A stretch of DNA of 64,000 nt. Source: Pseudomonadota bacterium. Lineage in GTDB: Bacteria > Pseudomonadota > Alphaproteobacteria > Puniceispirillales > Marisalimonadaceae. Below are positions 20,968 through 29,083 of this stretch, piece by piece. The DNA is taken from positions 62,001-126,000 of the forward strand of contig JAOESH010000002.1 in the NCBI GenBank assembly GCA_028382005.1, in the 5' to 3' direction. How positions within the stretch are numbered: position 1 is the first letter of the stretch; each line of letters opens with the position of its first letter. The notes beneath the pieces were generated by a model that worked only from the letters and a program-made list of their open reading frames with translations, ran no database searches and had not been told where the DNA came from. The translations under genes and the position numbers were made by a program.

Positions 20968-21293
20968 TTAGTTCCCATTTTACTATAAAAGACTAATATT
21001 ATTACACCCAAAATTATCAATCCAAGACCTAATAAAGCCTGTATATCTGGTATTTCTTTGTACTTTAAAGCCCCCAAAAGTGCAATCGCAGCTATACCTA
21101 CGCCTGCCCAAATTGAATAGGTTATGGCAATTGGTATTGTTTTCATTGCAAGCATCATAAAATAAAAAGCAGTTCCATAGCCAATAACAACATAAATACT
21201 AGGAACTAACTCTGAAAAACTATTTGTACTTTTTAAGTAAGTTGTTCCAATAACCTCACCTGTAATAGCAATTAATAAATAAATATAACCCAT
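20964..21293 (-). CDS. Small multidrug resistance (SMR/EmrE-type) transporter
   Basis: A 109-residue protein with four hydrophobic helices, closely following the EmrE layout: YIYLLIAITGEVIGTTYLKS with the membrane Glu13 that couples proton and substrate, then a second helix ending MKTIPIAITYSIWAGVGIAAIAL (conserved Trp of the YxxWxG motif), and a last helix LGLGLIILGVIIL. Such proteins form dimers exporting cationic compounds, polyamines or guanidinium-type molecules in exchange for protons. AAAAGGAAAATC precedes the start. It is convergent with lpd, overlapping by 4 bases, and divergent from the aldolase-like gene. I see no guanidine riboswitch in the short upstream gap. Confidence 0.92.
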   Translation of the reverse strand: MGYIYLLIAITGEVIGTTYLKSTNSFSELVPSIYVVIGYGTAFYFMMLAMKTIPIAITYSIWAGVGIAAIALLGALKYKEIPDIQALLGLGLIILGVIILVFYSKMGTN

Positions 21294-21350
21294 GATTTTC
21301 CTTTTAATAAAACTTAATTATTTATAATATTTGACAGGTTTAAATACAAT
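21294..21350. promoter_or_regulatory. Divergent promoter region between the SMR and aldolase-like genes
   Basis: The 57-base gap between two divergent genes must hold both promoters or parts of them. TATAAT at 21323-21328 is a possible -10 for the rightward gene, but no good -35 lies at the expected distance in the gap. In DNA this AT-rich a single hexamer is weak evidence. Confidence 0.25.
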
Positions 21351-22157
21351 ATGAGAATGTTTAAAAAAGGGAGTTTAACTGTGGATGAAATATTAAAAAA
21401 TACTGGTTATATACCTAACATGAATATTGATGAAGAAAGAAAGGATTTAGCCGCAGCATTTAGATGGGCAGAGAGATCAAATTTACATGAAGCTGTAGCA
21501 AATCATTTTAGCTTAGCTGTAGATCCAGAAGGCACCAAATTTTTAATGAACCCAAATATGTGGCATTTTTCAAGGATCAAAGCATCTGATTTATTATTAT
21601 TAAATATAAATGACAAATCAGTTCTTAAAAAAGAAAACGCCCCTGATGCTACAGCATGGGGCTTGCATGGAGCAATTCATAAAATGTGTCCTCATGCAAA
21701 ATGTATAATGCATGTTCACTCGATATTTGCTACCGTTTTAGCCTCTTTGGAAGATAGTTATCTGCCACCTATTAATCAGGTTACATCAATGTTTTTTGGT
21801 AGACAGGTTATTGATAAGAAATATGGTGGTCTAGCTTTCGAAGAAGAAGGTACAAGATGTGCAAATTTATTATCAGATCCAAAAAAACATACTTTTATAA
21901 TGGGAAACCATGGAATTTTAATATTTGGACAAAACGTCGCAGAGACTTTTAATCGTTTGTTTTATTTTGAGAGGGCTGCAAAGATGTATATCAATGCCCT
22001 TCAAACAGGAAAAAATATTAGTATTTTAGATGATACAGTAGCAGAAAAAACTGCTGTTGAATTAGATAATGAGGAGTTTCCAAATCCAGCTGGAACAGCA
22101 TTCTTAAGAGAAATAAGATCAATATTAGATCAAGAAAACTCTGATTATGATAAATAA
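21351..22157 (+). CDS. Class II aldolase/adducin-family protein
   Basis: Contains the class II aldolase/adducin fold, whose members (fuculose-1-phosphate aldolase, ribulose-5-phosphate 4-epimerase and others) use a divalent metal held by three His. Visible parts are NHFSLAVDPEGTKFLMNPN, WGLHGAIHKMCPHAKCIMHVHS (HVHS supplies two metal ligands) and FIMGNHGILIFGQNVAETFNRLFYFERAAKM with the third His. The reaction is not clear; the family includes many uncharacterised members in marine Alphaproteobacteria. Two starts are possible: ATG at 21351 (268 residues) or GTG at 21381 (258 residues), which has a better ribosome-binding site, AAAGGGAG, 7 bases upstream. I report the longer form. Confidence 0.88.
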   Translation: MRMFKKGSLTVDEILKNTGYIPNMNIDEERKDLAAAFRWAERSNLHEAVANHFSLAVDPEGTKFLMNPNMWHFSRIKASDLLLLNINDKSVLKKENAPDATAWGLHGAIHKMCPHAKCIMHVHSIFATVLASLEDSYLPPINQVTSMFFGRQVIDKKYGGLAFEEEGTRCANLLSDPKKHTFIMGNHGILIFGQNVAETFNRLFYFERAAKMYINALQTGKNISILDDTVAEKTAVELDNEEFPNPAGTAFLREIRSILDQENSDYDK

Positions 22158-22164
22158 TAGACAA

Positions 22165-23052
22165 TTAATTAAATTTTTTATTTATGTAAATACTTGTTAA
22201 CGATGCGTCATGATTTTCCCAGCCGTTATTAACTGCTTCTTGTACATATAATGCAGCACTCTTAATAACTTGCAATTCATTATGATTCTTTTTTCCTTCT
22301 TCAACCATTAAATTCATATCTTTTAAAGATGATGAAACATTGAATGTAGAACTTAAGTTAGTTTCACCTTTCGTGGCCTGCATTATGCTCTGTACTTTTA
22401 AATGAGCCACTTTTGCTGCTCCTGAACTATCCATCATTATATCTAAAGCTTTATCAAAGTTAATACCAGAGTTTGTGGCTATGCTCATAGCTTCACCTAA
22501 AGCTTGCCAATAAACCATTAGCGGAAGATTAATAGCTAACTTCATAGCAGTTCCCTTGCCTACTTCTCCGAGGTGTTCATATCTTCGACAAATAATTTTT
22601 AAAATATGCTCAATTTTCTTAAAATTTTCTTTTGTTCCACCTATTAAGCCTAGTAAATTACCATCTCTAGCTGGTTTTGTTGAGCCCCCAATCGGACACT
22701 CTATAAAAGCTCCATTAGATTTTTTAATAATTTTTTCTAAAGACTTAATTTTATCTACGCTTGTAGTACTTAATTCTACAACAATTTTGTTTTTTAAAAT
22801 TTGATTTTGTAATCCGTCTTCACCCTGATAAATACTATCAAGTGCAAAATCATCACCCATAATAATTAATATTATGTCTGAATCTTCAACTAACTCAGAT
22901 AAACTTAATTTTACTTTGGCACCGTTTTTAGAGAGCAATTGAGCTTTACTTGCCGTTCGATTCCATACAAGTAAATCTTGATTACAATCCAGTAACCTTT
23001 TAGCAATTTCAGAACCCATTTTGCCTGTACCACAAATACCAACCTTAGTCAT
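22165..23052 (-). CDS. NAD(P)-dependent beta-hydroxyacid dehydrogenase (3-hydroxyisobutyrate dehydrogenase family)
   Basis: The Rossmann start is VGICGTGKMGSEIAKRLL. The substrate-binding block ECPIGGSTKPARDGNLLGLIGG corresponds to the D-x-PVSGG region of this family. The catalytic Lys lies in GKGTAMKLAINLPL, and a C-terminal helical dimerisation domain includes SSLKDMNLMVEEGKKN. Members oxidise or reduce 3-hydroxyisobutyrate, tartronate semialdehyde, succinic semialdehyde and similar compounds. The SGG of the usual motif is GGS here, so substrate assignment is open. Length is 295. AAAGGAGC upstream is a strong ribosome-binding site. It is convergent with the aldolase-like gene, 7 bases apart. 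Confidence 0.88.
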   Translation of the reverse strand: MTKVGICGTGKMGSEIAKRLLDCNQDLLVWNRTASKAQLLSKNGAKVKLSLSELVEDSDIILIIMGDDFALDSIYQGEDGLQNQILKNKIVVELSTTSVDKIKSLEKIIKKSNGAFIECPIGGSTKPARDGNLLGLIGGTKENFKKIEHILKIICRRYEHLGEVGKGTAMKLAINLPLMVYWQALGEAMSIATNSGINFDKALDIMMDSSGAAKVAHLKVQSIMQATKGETNLSSTFNVSSSLKDMNLMVEEGKKNHNELQVIKSAALYVQEAVNNGWENHDASLTSIYINKKFN

Positions 23053-23154
23053 AGAACAGCTCCTTTAAAATTTTAAATTTGAACTTTACTCTTGAAAATA
23101 AAGTATTAAATAACCAATTAATAATCTATATAAAAAAATAATGAGGATCCCTAG

Positions 23155-25053
23155 ATGACTAATATGAGTAATAAATTCGAAGCTGATACAGGTAAGATAT
23201 TAGATATAGTTATAAATTCTCTTTATTCTGAAAGAGAAATATTTTTACGTGAATTAGTATCAAATTCTTCAGACGCTCTCGATAAAAGAAAGTATCTAGG
23301 TCTAACTGATAAAAAAATTAACAACTCATCTGATGCATCTGAAATAAAAATTGAAGTTAACAATAAAGAAAAAACATTAACTATTTCAGATAATGGAATA
23401 GGTATGAGTGAGGAAGACTTAAAATCTTCATTGGGAACTATTGCTAGGTCAGGAACAAAAGCTTTCCTTGAACAAGTTGCAACCAATACTAAAGATAAGA
23501 AATCTGACATGTCTATGATTGGACAATTTGGTGTTGGCTTTTATGCTTCTTTTATGGTTGCAGACAGTGTAATCGTTATTTCAAAAAAAGCTGGTGATGA
23601 ACAGGCTTGGAAGTGGACCTCTGATGGAAAAACTGGTTTTGATTTAGAGAAAGCCGATAAAGACACTGCGGGAACGTCAATAACCCTAAAATTAAAAAAA
23701 GATGCCAAAGAGTTTTTGGAGGAAACAAGACTTCAATTTATTGTTAGAAAGTATTCTGACCACATTTCATACCCAGTAAAATTATTTGAGGTTGATAAAA
23801 AAGATGCTGAAGAAAAAACGTTAAATGAAGCATCTGCTCTTTGGACTAGGCCTGCTAAAGATATAAAAGAAGAACAGTATCAAGAATTCTTTTCACATAT
23901 TGGTGCTGGATTTGGTAAGCCATTATTAACGATGCACAATAATACAGAAGGAACCATAAGCTATACTAATTTGATATGTATTCCTTCAACACGACCTTTT
24001 GACTTATTTAACCCAGATAGAAAATCATCATTAAAACTATATATTAATAGAGTGTTTATAACAGATAAATGTGACGCTTTAGTTCCAAGTTATTTAAGAT
24101 TTATAAAAGGTCTGGTTGATACTCAAGATATAGATTTAAATGTCAGCAGGGAAATGCTTCAAAATAATCCAGCTGTTGCAAAAATAAGTAAATCATTAGT
24201 CGGAAAGATTTTAAGAGAGCTTAAAAAAGTAAGTGAGAAAAATGCTGATGGTTACAAAGATTTTTGGAAAGAATACGGAGCTGTCTTAAAAGAAGGTCTT
24301 TATGAAGATGCAGAAAGAAAAGAAACTCTATTAGATTTATGTAGATTTTCTACTAATGAAAATGATGAAATAATATCATTATCTTCTTATTTAGAGAAAA
24401 TGCCAGAAACTCAAAAAGATATTTATTATATTTCAGCAGAAACAAGATCACAAGCTTTAGCAAGTCCACACTTAGAAGGTTTCAAGTCAAAAAATATTCC
24501 AATTCTAATAATGACTGATGCGATTGACCAGTTTTGGTTGCCTATGATTGGTTCTTTTAAAGATAAAAAATTTACATCTATCACCCAAGGTCAAATTAAC
24601 TTAGATGAGTTAGATGAAAAAAATAAAGATAAAAAATCTGTTAGTAAAGAGCAAAAAGAAAAGCAAGATAAAGAGTTTATTGATTTAATAGCACAAATGA
24701 AAGTTGTTTTAGGCGAACAAGTTAAAGATATAAGGTTATCTTCTAAATTAACAGATAGTCCAGTATGTTTGGTTGCGGATGACGGTGATATGGATATTGC
24801 AATGGAACAACTGATGGCACAAAGAGACACTAATTATAAAGGGGCGCCCCGTATTTTAGAAATTAATGGTGACCATTCCCTTATTAAAAATATGAAATCG
24901 TTATTAAGTAAAAAAGAAAATAACGATCTGGTTAGTGATGCAGGTACACTTTTATTTGAACAAGCTAGGTTGTTAGAGGGTAAAATGCCAGCAGATCCAG
25001 CTCAATTTAGTAAAATTATGAACCAATTCCTACTCAAAGCTATTCCTGAATAA
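23155..25053 (+). CDS. htpG: Molecular chaperone HtpG (Hsp90)
   Basis: ATP-dependent cytosolic chaperone dimer. The N-terminal GHKL ATPase domain shows SLYSEREIFLRELVSNSSDALDK, ISDNGIGMSEEDL, LGTIARSGTKAFLEQV and GQFGVGFYASFMVAD. The middle domain has RPFDLFNPDRKSSLKLYINRVFI, VPSYLRFIKGLVDTQDIDLN and VSREMLQNNPA with the conserved Arg. The C-terminal dimerisation domain follows, ending without an EEVD tail as in bacteria. Length is 632. GAGG lies upstream of the ATG at 23155. An in-frame ATG three codons later is an alternative start. It is monocistronic, ending one base from the convergent MFS gene. Confidence 0.98.
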   Translation: MTNMSNKFEADTGKILDIVINSLYSEREIFLRELVSNSSDALDKRKYLGLTDKKINNSSDASEIKIEVNNKEKTLTISDNGIGMSEEDLKSSLGTIARSGTKAFLEQVATNTKDKKSDMSMIGQFGVGFYASFMVADSVIVISKKAGDEQAWKWTSDGKTGFDLEKADKDTAGTSITLKLKKDAKEFLEETRLQFIVRKYSDHISYPVKLFEVDKKDAEEKTLNEASALWTRPAKDIKEEQYQEFFSHIGAGFGKPLLTMHNNTEGTISYTNLICIPSTRPFDLFNPDRKSSLKLYINRVFITDKCDALVPSYLRFIKGLVDTQDIDLNVSREMLQNNPAVAKISKSLVGKILRELKKVSEKNADGYKDFWKEYGAVLKEGLYEDAERKETLLDLCRFSTNENDEIISLSSYLEKMPETQKDIYYISAETRSQALASPHLEGFKSKNIPILIMTDAIDQFWLPMIGSFKDKKFTSITQGQINLDELDEKNKDKKSVSKEQKEKQDKEFIDLIAQMKVVLGEQVKDIRLSSKLTDSPVCLVADDGDMDIAMEQLMAQRDTNYKGAPRILEINGDHSLIKNMKSLLSKKENNDLVSDAGTLLFEQARLLEGKMPADPAQFSKIMNQFLLKAIPE

Positions 25054-25054
25054 T

Positions 25055-26287
25055 CTAATTTTTACTTTTATACAGATAGTAAAGACCAGTTAATATTAGA
25101 CAAAATAATCCTAAAAATACATTTATTTGAATTGTTTTGTCTACTGGGACTTTCGTGATTATCCAAGATAAATTCATTAAGCCAAGAGGAGCTGTTCCAA
25201 TACAAGTTGCTAATATTCCAAAATTGCTACCCTTTGAAGTTGCTGATGCCTGATATACTAATGCACCTTGCATTGTACTAAATCCAGATAAACAGATACC
25301 ACCAAAAGTTAGACTTAAAAAAGCTAGTATCAGGCTTGGCGAAAAAGAAAACATAACCATACCTATAAAAAAACCAGTAATTCCAGTAATAAAAATAGAT
25401 GCAAGTTGTTTTTGAGGCGATATATTTCCAATTATTAATGCGCCAATGAGGGCACCAAAACCTTCTGAAGAAGCTAACACCCCTATATTAAATTCAGATA
25501 GTATTAATTTTTCTTTTCCAAGAACGGGTATTAATGAAACTAATGGAAATCCAAAAATATTAAAAATTAGAGTTATTATCAGAACTAACCTTAAACTTAC
25601 TAAATTATAGGCATTTTTTCCTGTTTTTAATATTTCTTTTAATAAGCCATGAGCCCAGTGTTGTTTTATTGTAGTCTCAGATTGTCCTTTATAGAGACTA
25701 ATATTATGTTTTTTTGATATTTGAAATTTTATTATAAACCCAAGTGCAAGAATATACATTAATAATTGGACACTAAAAATACCAACTAAACCTACAAAAG
25801 TATATAGTGACCCAGCACACAATGGACCAATTAACCTAGTTGCATTATTTGAAAGAGTTTCCATTGCAAGAGAAGAGCTTAAGAGGTTTGGATCAATGTT
25901 ATCTGCTAACACACGTCTTCTAACTGCAAGGTCGACTACCCAAGTAATACCGTTTATGAAAGCAAGCAAAAAAGCAAAAATAATATTAAAGTTATTAGTA
26001 AAAACCAGCAATATAGCAATGCCAGTCGAAATATTAGAAAGTGTGTATATGAATTTAATTACTGAAATTGGGGATACCCTTTCAGAAATTGTTCCAATGA
26101 CAATTCCTAAAAGGCTCATTGGTAACATTCTTGCTGCAAAAATTATTGTAACTAAATATGGTAATCCCAGTTCTTGGAGTGCATATAAACTTAAGGCTAA
26201 AAATTCCATGGCACGAGCAATACCTGTCATACAGCCAGCTCCCCATAGAATTCTAAAATCAATATTTTTGAAACATTTTCTTATCAT
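25055..26287 (-). CDS. MFS transporter, Bcr/EntS-like exporter
   Basis: A 410-residue protein with about twelve hydrophobic segments and the Major Facilitator layout. It has an N-terminal half with LGIVIGTISERVSPISVIK near the loop 2-3 position, DLAVRRRVLADNIDPNLLSSSLAMETLSN at the central N-half, and a Lys-rich cytoplasmic loop around residues 190-230. ITWVVDLAVRRR and the LGPLCAG-like LIGPLCAGSLYTFVG segment resemble exporters of the EntS/DUF894 group. Substrate is unknown. It starts 8 bases after the stop of the VOC gene on the same strand, so the two form an operon. No strong ribosome-binding site is visible, consistent with coupling. Confidence 0.8.
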   Translation of the reverse strand: MIRKCFKNIDFRILWGAGCMTGIARAMEFLALSLYALQELGLPYLVTIIFAARMLPMSLLGIVIGTISERVSPISVIKFIYTLSNISTGIAILLVFTNNFNIIFAFLLAFINGITWVVDLAVRRRVLADNIDPNLLSSSLAMETLSNNATRLIGPLCAGSLYTFVGLVGIFSVQLLMYILALGFIIKFQISKKHNISLYKGQSETTIKQHWAHGLLKEILKTGKNAYNLVSLRLVLIITLIFNIFGFPLVSLIPVLGKEKLILSEFNIGVLASSEGFGALIGALIIGNISPQKQLASIFITGITGFFIGMVMFSFSPSLILAFLSLTFGGICLSGFSTMQGALVYQASATSKGSNFGILATCIGTAPLGLMNLSWIITKVPVDKTIQINVFLGLFCLILTGLYYLYKSKN

Positions 26288-26295
26288 TGAGATGC

Positions 26296-26712
26296 TTAAT
26301 TTAACTTCTGATGAACTTCAACCACGTTACCTTCTGGATCATGAAAAAAAACTTGATGCCATTCTTTGGCAAAAGTAGTTCCATAATCTGAAAACGGAAT
26401 ATTTTCTTTTTTGAGCTTATTAATAAACGAATTAATATCGTCAGTTCTGAATGCGATATGTCCTTTATCAACAGGGTTAATAGTATGATTGTTCTTGAAG
26501 GCAACATTTATATCTCGTTCTGCTAAATGCATTTCTATTTTACCCTCAGTTACAAAATTAATCTTACCACTATAACCACTATCGACTGTTTCTTCTGTTC
26601 GAGGAAATTTTTCTATTGGGATACTATCCATTTCAAGAATGTTTATATAAAATTCATTCATGTTATCAATATTTTTAGAAACAAAATTGATGTGGTGAAA
26701 TTCTAACTTCAT
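26296..26712 (-). CDS. VOC-family (glyoxalase-like) protein
   Basis: A 138-residue single-module pair of beta-alpha-beta-beta-beta repeats. FHHINFVSKNIDNMNEFY starts the first repeat and KGHIAFRTDDINSFINKLKKE the second. It ends FFHDPEGNVVEVHQ, the characteristic strand with a metal-binding Glu. The His near the start of each repeat and the terminal Glu are the usual metal ligands. Members include glyoxalase I, fosfomycin-resistance proteins and dioxygenases; the reaction cannot be chosen. AAGGAG 7 bases before the ATG supports the start. It precedes an MFS exporter in one operon, so a role in detoxification followed by export is possible but not shown. Confidence 0.85.
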   Translation of the reverse strand: MKLEFHHINFVSKNIDNMNEFYINILEMDSIPIEKFPRTEETVDSGYSGKINFVTEGKIEMHLAERDINVAFKNNHTINPVDKGHIAFRTDDINSFINKLKKENIPFSDYGTTFAKEWHQVFFHDPEGNVVEVHQKLN

Positions 26713-26840
26713 TCATTTTCTCCTTAGTATTTATTCATAACGATTTTTATGTTATTAATAGTAACTATTAACATTTAGGTAAGTAAGATAATATTATAAT
26801 CTTTTATTCAGTATTTTAAAATTAATTAATGAGGAACAAT

Positions 26841-28031
26841 ATGCCAGACACAACTATTCCAGCAGAAAACCTAGAAGCAGAAAATTCTGTGATAACAGAA
26901 GTAAGAGAATCTGTTGCTAAACTTTGTGGAGATTTCCAAGGTGAATACTGGCGTAAACTTGATAGAGAACAGGCTTATCCTACAGAATTTGTAAAGGCAC
27001 TTACAGATGCGGGATTTTTAGGGGCTCTTATTCCTGAAGAATATGGTGGTGTCGGATTAGGCATGGTTGCAGCTTCTGTCATTCTTGAGGAGATACATAA
27101 TCAAGGTTGTAATGCGGCTGCATGTCATGCACAGATGTATACTATGGGAACAGTACTTAGACATGGTTCTGATGAACAAAAAAAGGAATATTTACCTAAA
27201 ATTGCTGATGGAACTTTGAGATTACAAGCATTTGGCGTGACAGAGCCAACAAGTGGTACTGATACGACAAGTTTAAGGACTGTAGCAGTCAGAGATGGCG
27301 ATGAGTATGTTATAAATGGTCAAAAAATTTGGACAAGTAGGGCAGAACATTCAGATTTAATGTTATTATTAGCTAGAACTAAGCCTTTAAATCAAGTGTC
27401 TAAGAAAACAGACGGTTTATCTGTATTTCTTTTAGATATGAGGAAAGCTAAAGGAAATGGTTTAACAATTAGACCAATCAGAACAATGATGAACCATGCA
27501 ACAACAGAAGTATTCTTTGATAACCTTAGAATCCCAGCATCTAACCTTGTAGGTGAAGAAAATAAAGGTTTTAAATATATTTTATCTGGTATGAATGCTG
27601 AAAGAATATTAATTGCAGCTGAATGTATAGGTGATGCAAAATGGTTTACTAAAAAATCAACTCATTACGCAAATGATAGAAATATTTTTGGGAGAGCTAT
27701 TGGTCAAAATCAAGGTGTTCAGTTTCCAATAGCTAAGGCTTATGCTCATATGAAAGCAGCTGAATTAATGGTATACCATGCGGCTAAATTATATGAGGCA
27801 GGTAAACCTATAGGAGAAGAAGCTAACACAGCTAAGTTATTAGCAGCAGATGCTTCTTGGGAAGCTGCTGAAGCTTGTGTGCAAACGCATGGTGGATTTG
27901 GTTTTGCTGAAGAATATGACGTAGAAAGAAAGTTTAGAGAAGCTAGGCTATATCAAGTGGCTCCAATATCAACAAATTTAATTCTCTCTTATTTAGCAGA
28001 ACATGTTCTAGGTATGCCTAGATCGTATTAA
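26841..28031 (+). CDS. Acyl-CoA dehydrogenase family protein
   Basis: FAD-dependent alpha,beta-dehydrogenation of an acyl-CoA. The family blocks are AFGVTEPTSGTDTTSLRT, YVINGQKIWTSRAEHSDLMLLL, MNHATTEVFFDNLRIPASNLVG, RNIFGRAIGQNQGVQFPIA and THGGFGFAEEYDVERKFREARLYQVAPIS. The Tyr-Glu-Gly-Thr motif that gives the catalytic Glu in most members is replaced by QVAPIS. A Glu in NAER (residue 254) sits where isovaleryl-CoA-type enzymes have their base. I place the start at the ATG at 26841 (396 residues) because GAGG lies 6 bases upstream; the ATG at 26829 overlaps that site. Substrate unknown, perhaps a branched acyl-CoA. Confidence 0.92.
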   Translation: MPDTTIPAENLEAENSVITEVRESVAKLCGDFQGEYWRKLDREQAYPTEFVKALTDAGFLGALIPEEYGGVGLGMVAASVILEEIHNQGCNAAACHAQMYTMGTVLRHGSDEQKKEYLPKIADGTLRLQAFGVTEPTSGTDTTSLRTVAVRDGDEYVINGQKIWTSRAEHSDLMLLLARTKPLNQVSKKTDGLSVFLLDMRKAKGNGLTIRPIRTMMNHATTEVFFDNLRIPASNLVGEENKGFKYILSGMNAERILIAAECIGDAKWFTKKSTHYANDRNIFGRAIGQNQGVQFPIAKAYAHMKAAELMVYHAAKLYEAGKPIGEEANTAKLLAADASWEAAEACVQTHGGFGFAEEYDVERKFREARLYQVAPISTNLILSYLAEHVLGMPRSY

Positions 28032-28036
28032 AGAGT

Positions 28037-29062
28037 CTATTTATCTTTTTCAGCAAGATTTTGAATGTTCCATCTTAGAATATCACTAGTATTTATATTA
28101 GCTAAGAATTCATAGCCTATTGTTTTACTAGTGATTTCGTCTGCAATTTTTTTAGCTCCAAGCTTTTTTGCTCTTGCTTTGATTATTATCCAACTTTCTC
28201 CTTCTTTATCTTGTTTTACTGAAGATAAAGATAATATCAATCCACTTTTAGTTTCAAAAGAAAGAGTAGGTAGATTATTAAGATCTTTTGTTTTTGATTT
28301 TCTTACATCATAAAAATAAAACCCATTTATAGTTTCTCTAATATCATTAAGCTTTGATTGATCAACTTTAAAATTTAAATTTTTTGGGTAAGATAATTTT
28401 AATAATTGTTCAGCATTTTCAACTTTAAATATTTGATTTTGATTTATTAACGATGCACTAAGAAAATCCTTATTCTGAACTGTAAAGAGTAAACTCTCAA
28501 ACCAATCAGATTTACTAGTAGGCATTCTGATAGCCCCCTTTAAAAGGTAGCTTTGATTATTATCAGGCATTCTCGTGAATTGGCCGCCACTTAATCCACC
28601 TACACTAGGATCTGTTTTTCCGAATAAAATTGAAGAATAAACTGATCCGTCTTTTTTTGTAAGAGTAATCTTAGAAGCATAACCTTCACTTTCAAGATCA
28701 CTGTTATTTAGCTCGGGCAATAATAAATTCAATTCGGCATGTCTTTTTGGGTCGTTAGTCTTTTTTTCTTCAATTCTTAGTAAAGACAAACTGGTAATTA
28801 AATTTTCCCATATGCCATTTTTAAGGGGGTAACCAGATTTAGATACATAACCATTTTCTTCTTTAACCAAATCAATATTATTATCAAATGATTCAATCGA
28901 TATTAAGGTAATATCATTTACGTTTTTCGTAAAATTTGTTAAGAAAATATTACCTCTATTACCAAAGTTATAAGTTTGAGAATTAAAATTGATTGAAACA
29001 GCAGCAAAGATTATTAATAAAAATGAAATCATTGTTAAGTTTAAAAAGTTTTTTTTGGTCAT
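28037..29062 (-). CDS. DUF4340 domain-containing protein, last gene of a Gld-type ABC operon
   Basis: A 341-residue protein with one N-terminal membrane segment (LNLTMISFLLIIFAAVSI) and a long soluble domain rich in beta structure, presumably periplasmic. Segments such as ITLISIESFDNNIDLVKEENGYVSKSG and the later SWFESLLF match the DUF4340 pattern. These proteins usually follow an ABC-2 permease and a GldG-like auxiliary protein, as here. The role is unknown. It lies 21 bases downstream of the gldG-like gene and ends 5 bases from the convergent acyl-CoA dehydrogenase gene. Confidence 0.8.
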   Translation of the reverse strand: MTKKNFLNLTMISFLLIIFAAVSINFNSQTYNFGNRGNIFLTNFTKNVNDITLISIESFDNNIDLVKEENGYVSKSGYPLKNGIWENLITSLSLLRIEEKKTNDPKRHAELNLLLPELNNSDLESEGYASKITLTKKDGSVYSSILFGKTDPSVGGLSGGQFTRMPDNNQSYLLKGAIRMPTSKSDWFESLLFTVQNKDFLSASLINQNQIFKVENAEQLLKLSYPKNLNFKVDQSKLNDIRETINGFYFYDVRKSKTKDLNNLPTLSFETKSGLILSLSSVKQDKEGESWIIIKARAKKLGAKKIADEITSKTIGYEFLANINTSDILRWNIQNLAEKDK

Positions 29063-29083
29063 GTTATTATCCAGTTTTCAATT

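Noticed and set aside
21351-23052. Four-carbon acid-sugar pathway (class II aldolase with beta-hydroxyacid dehydrogenase)
   Set aside because: The two genes are convergent rather than in one operon, the kinase and isomerase are missing, and the dehydrogenase lacks the classic SGG order.
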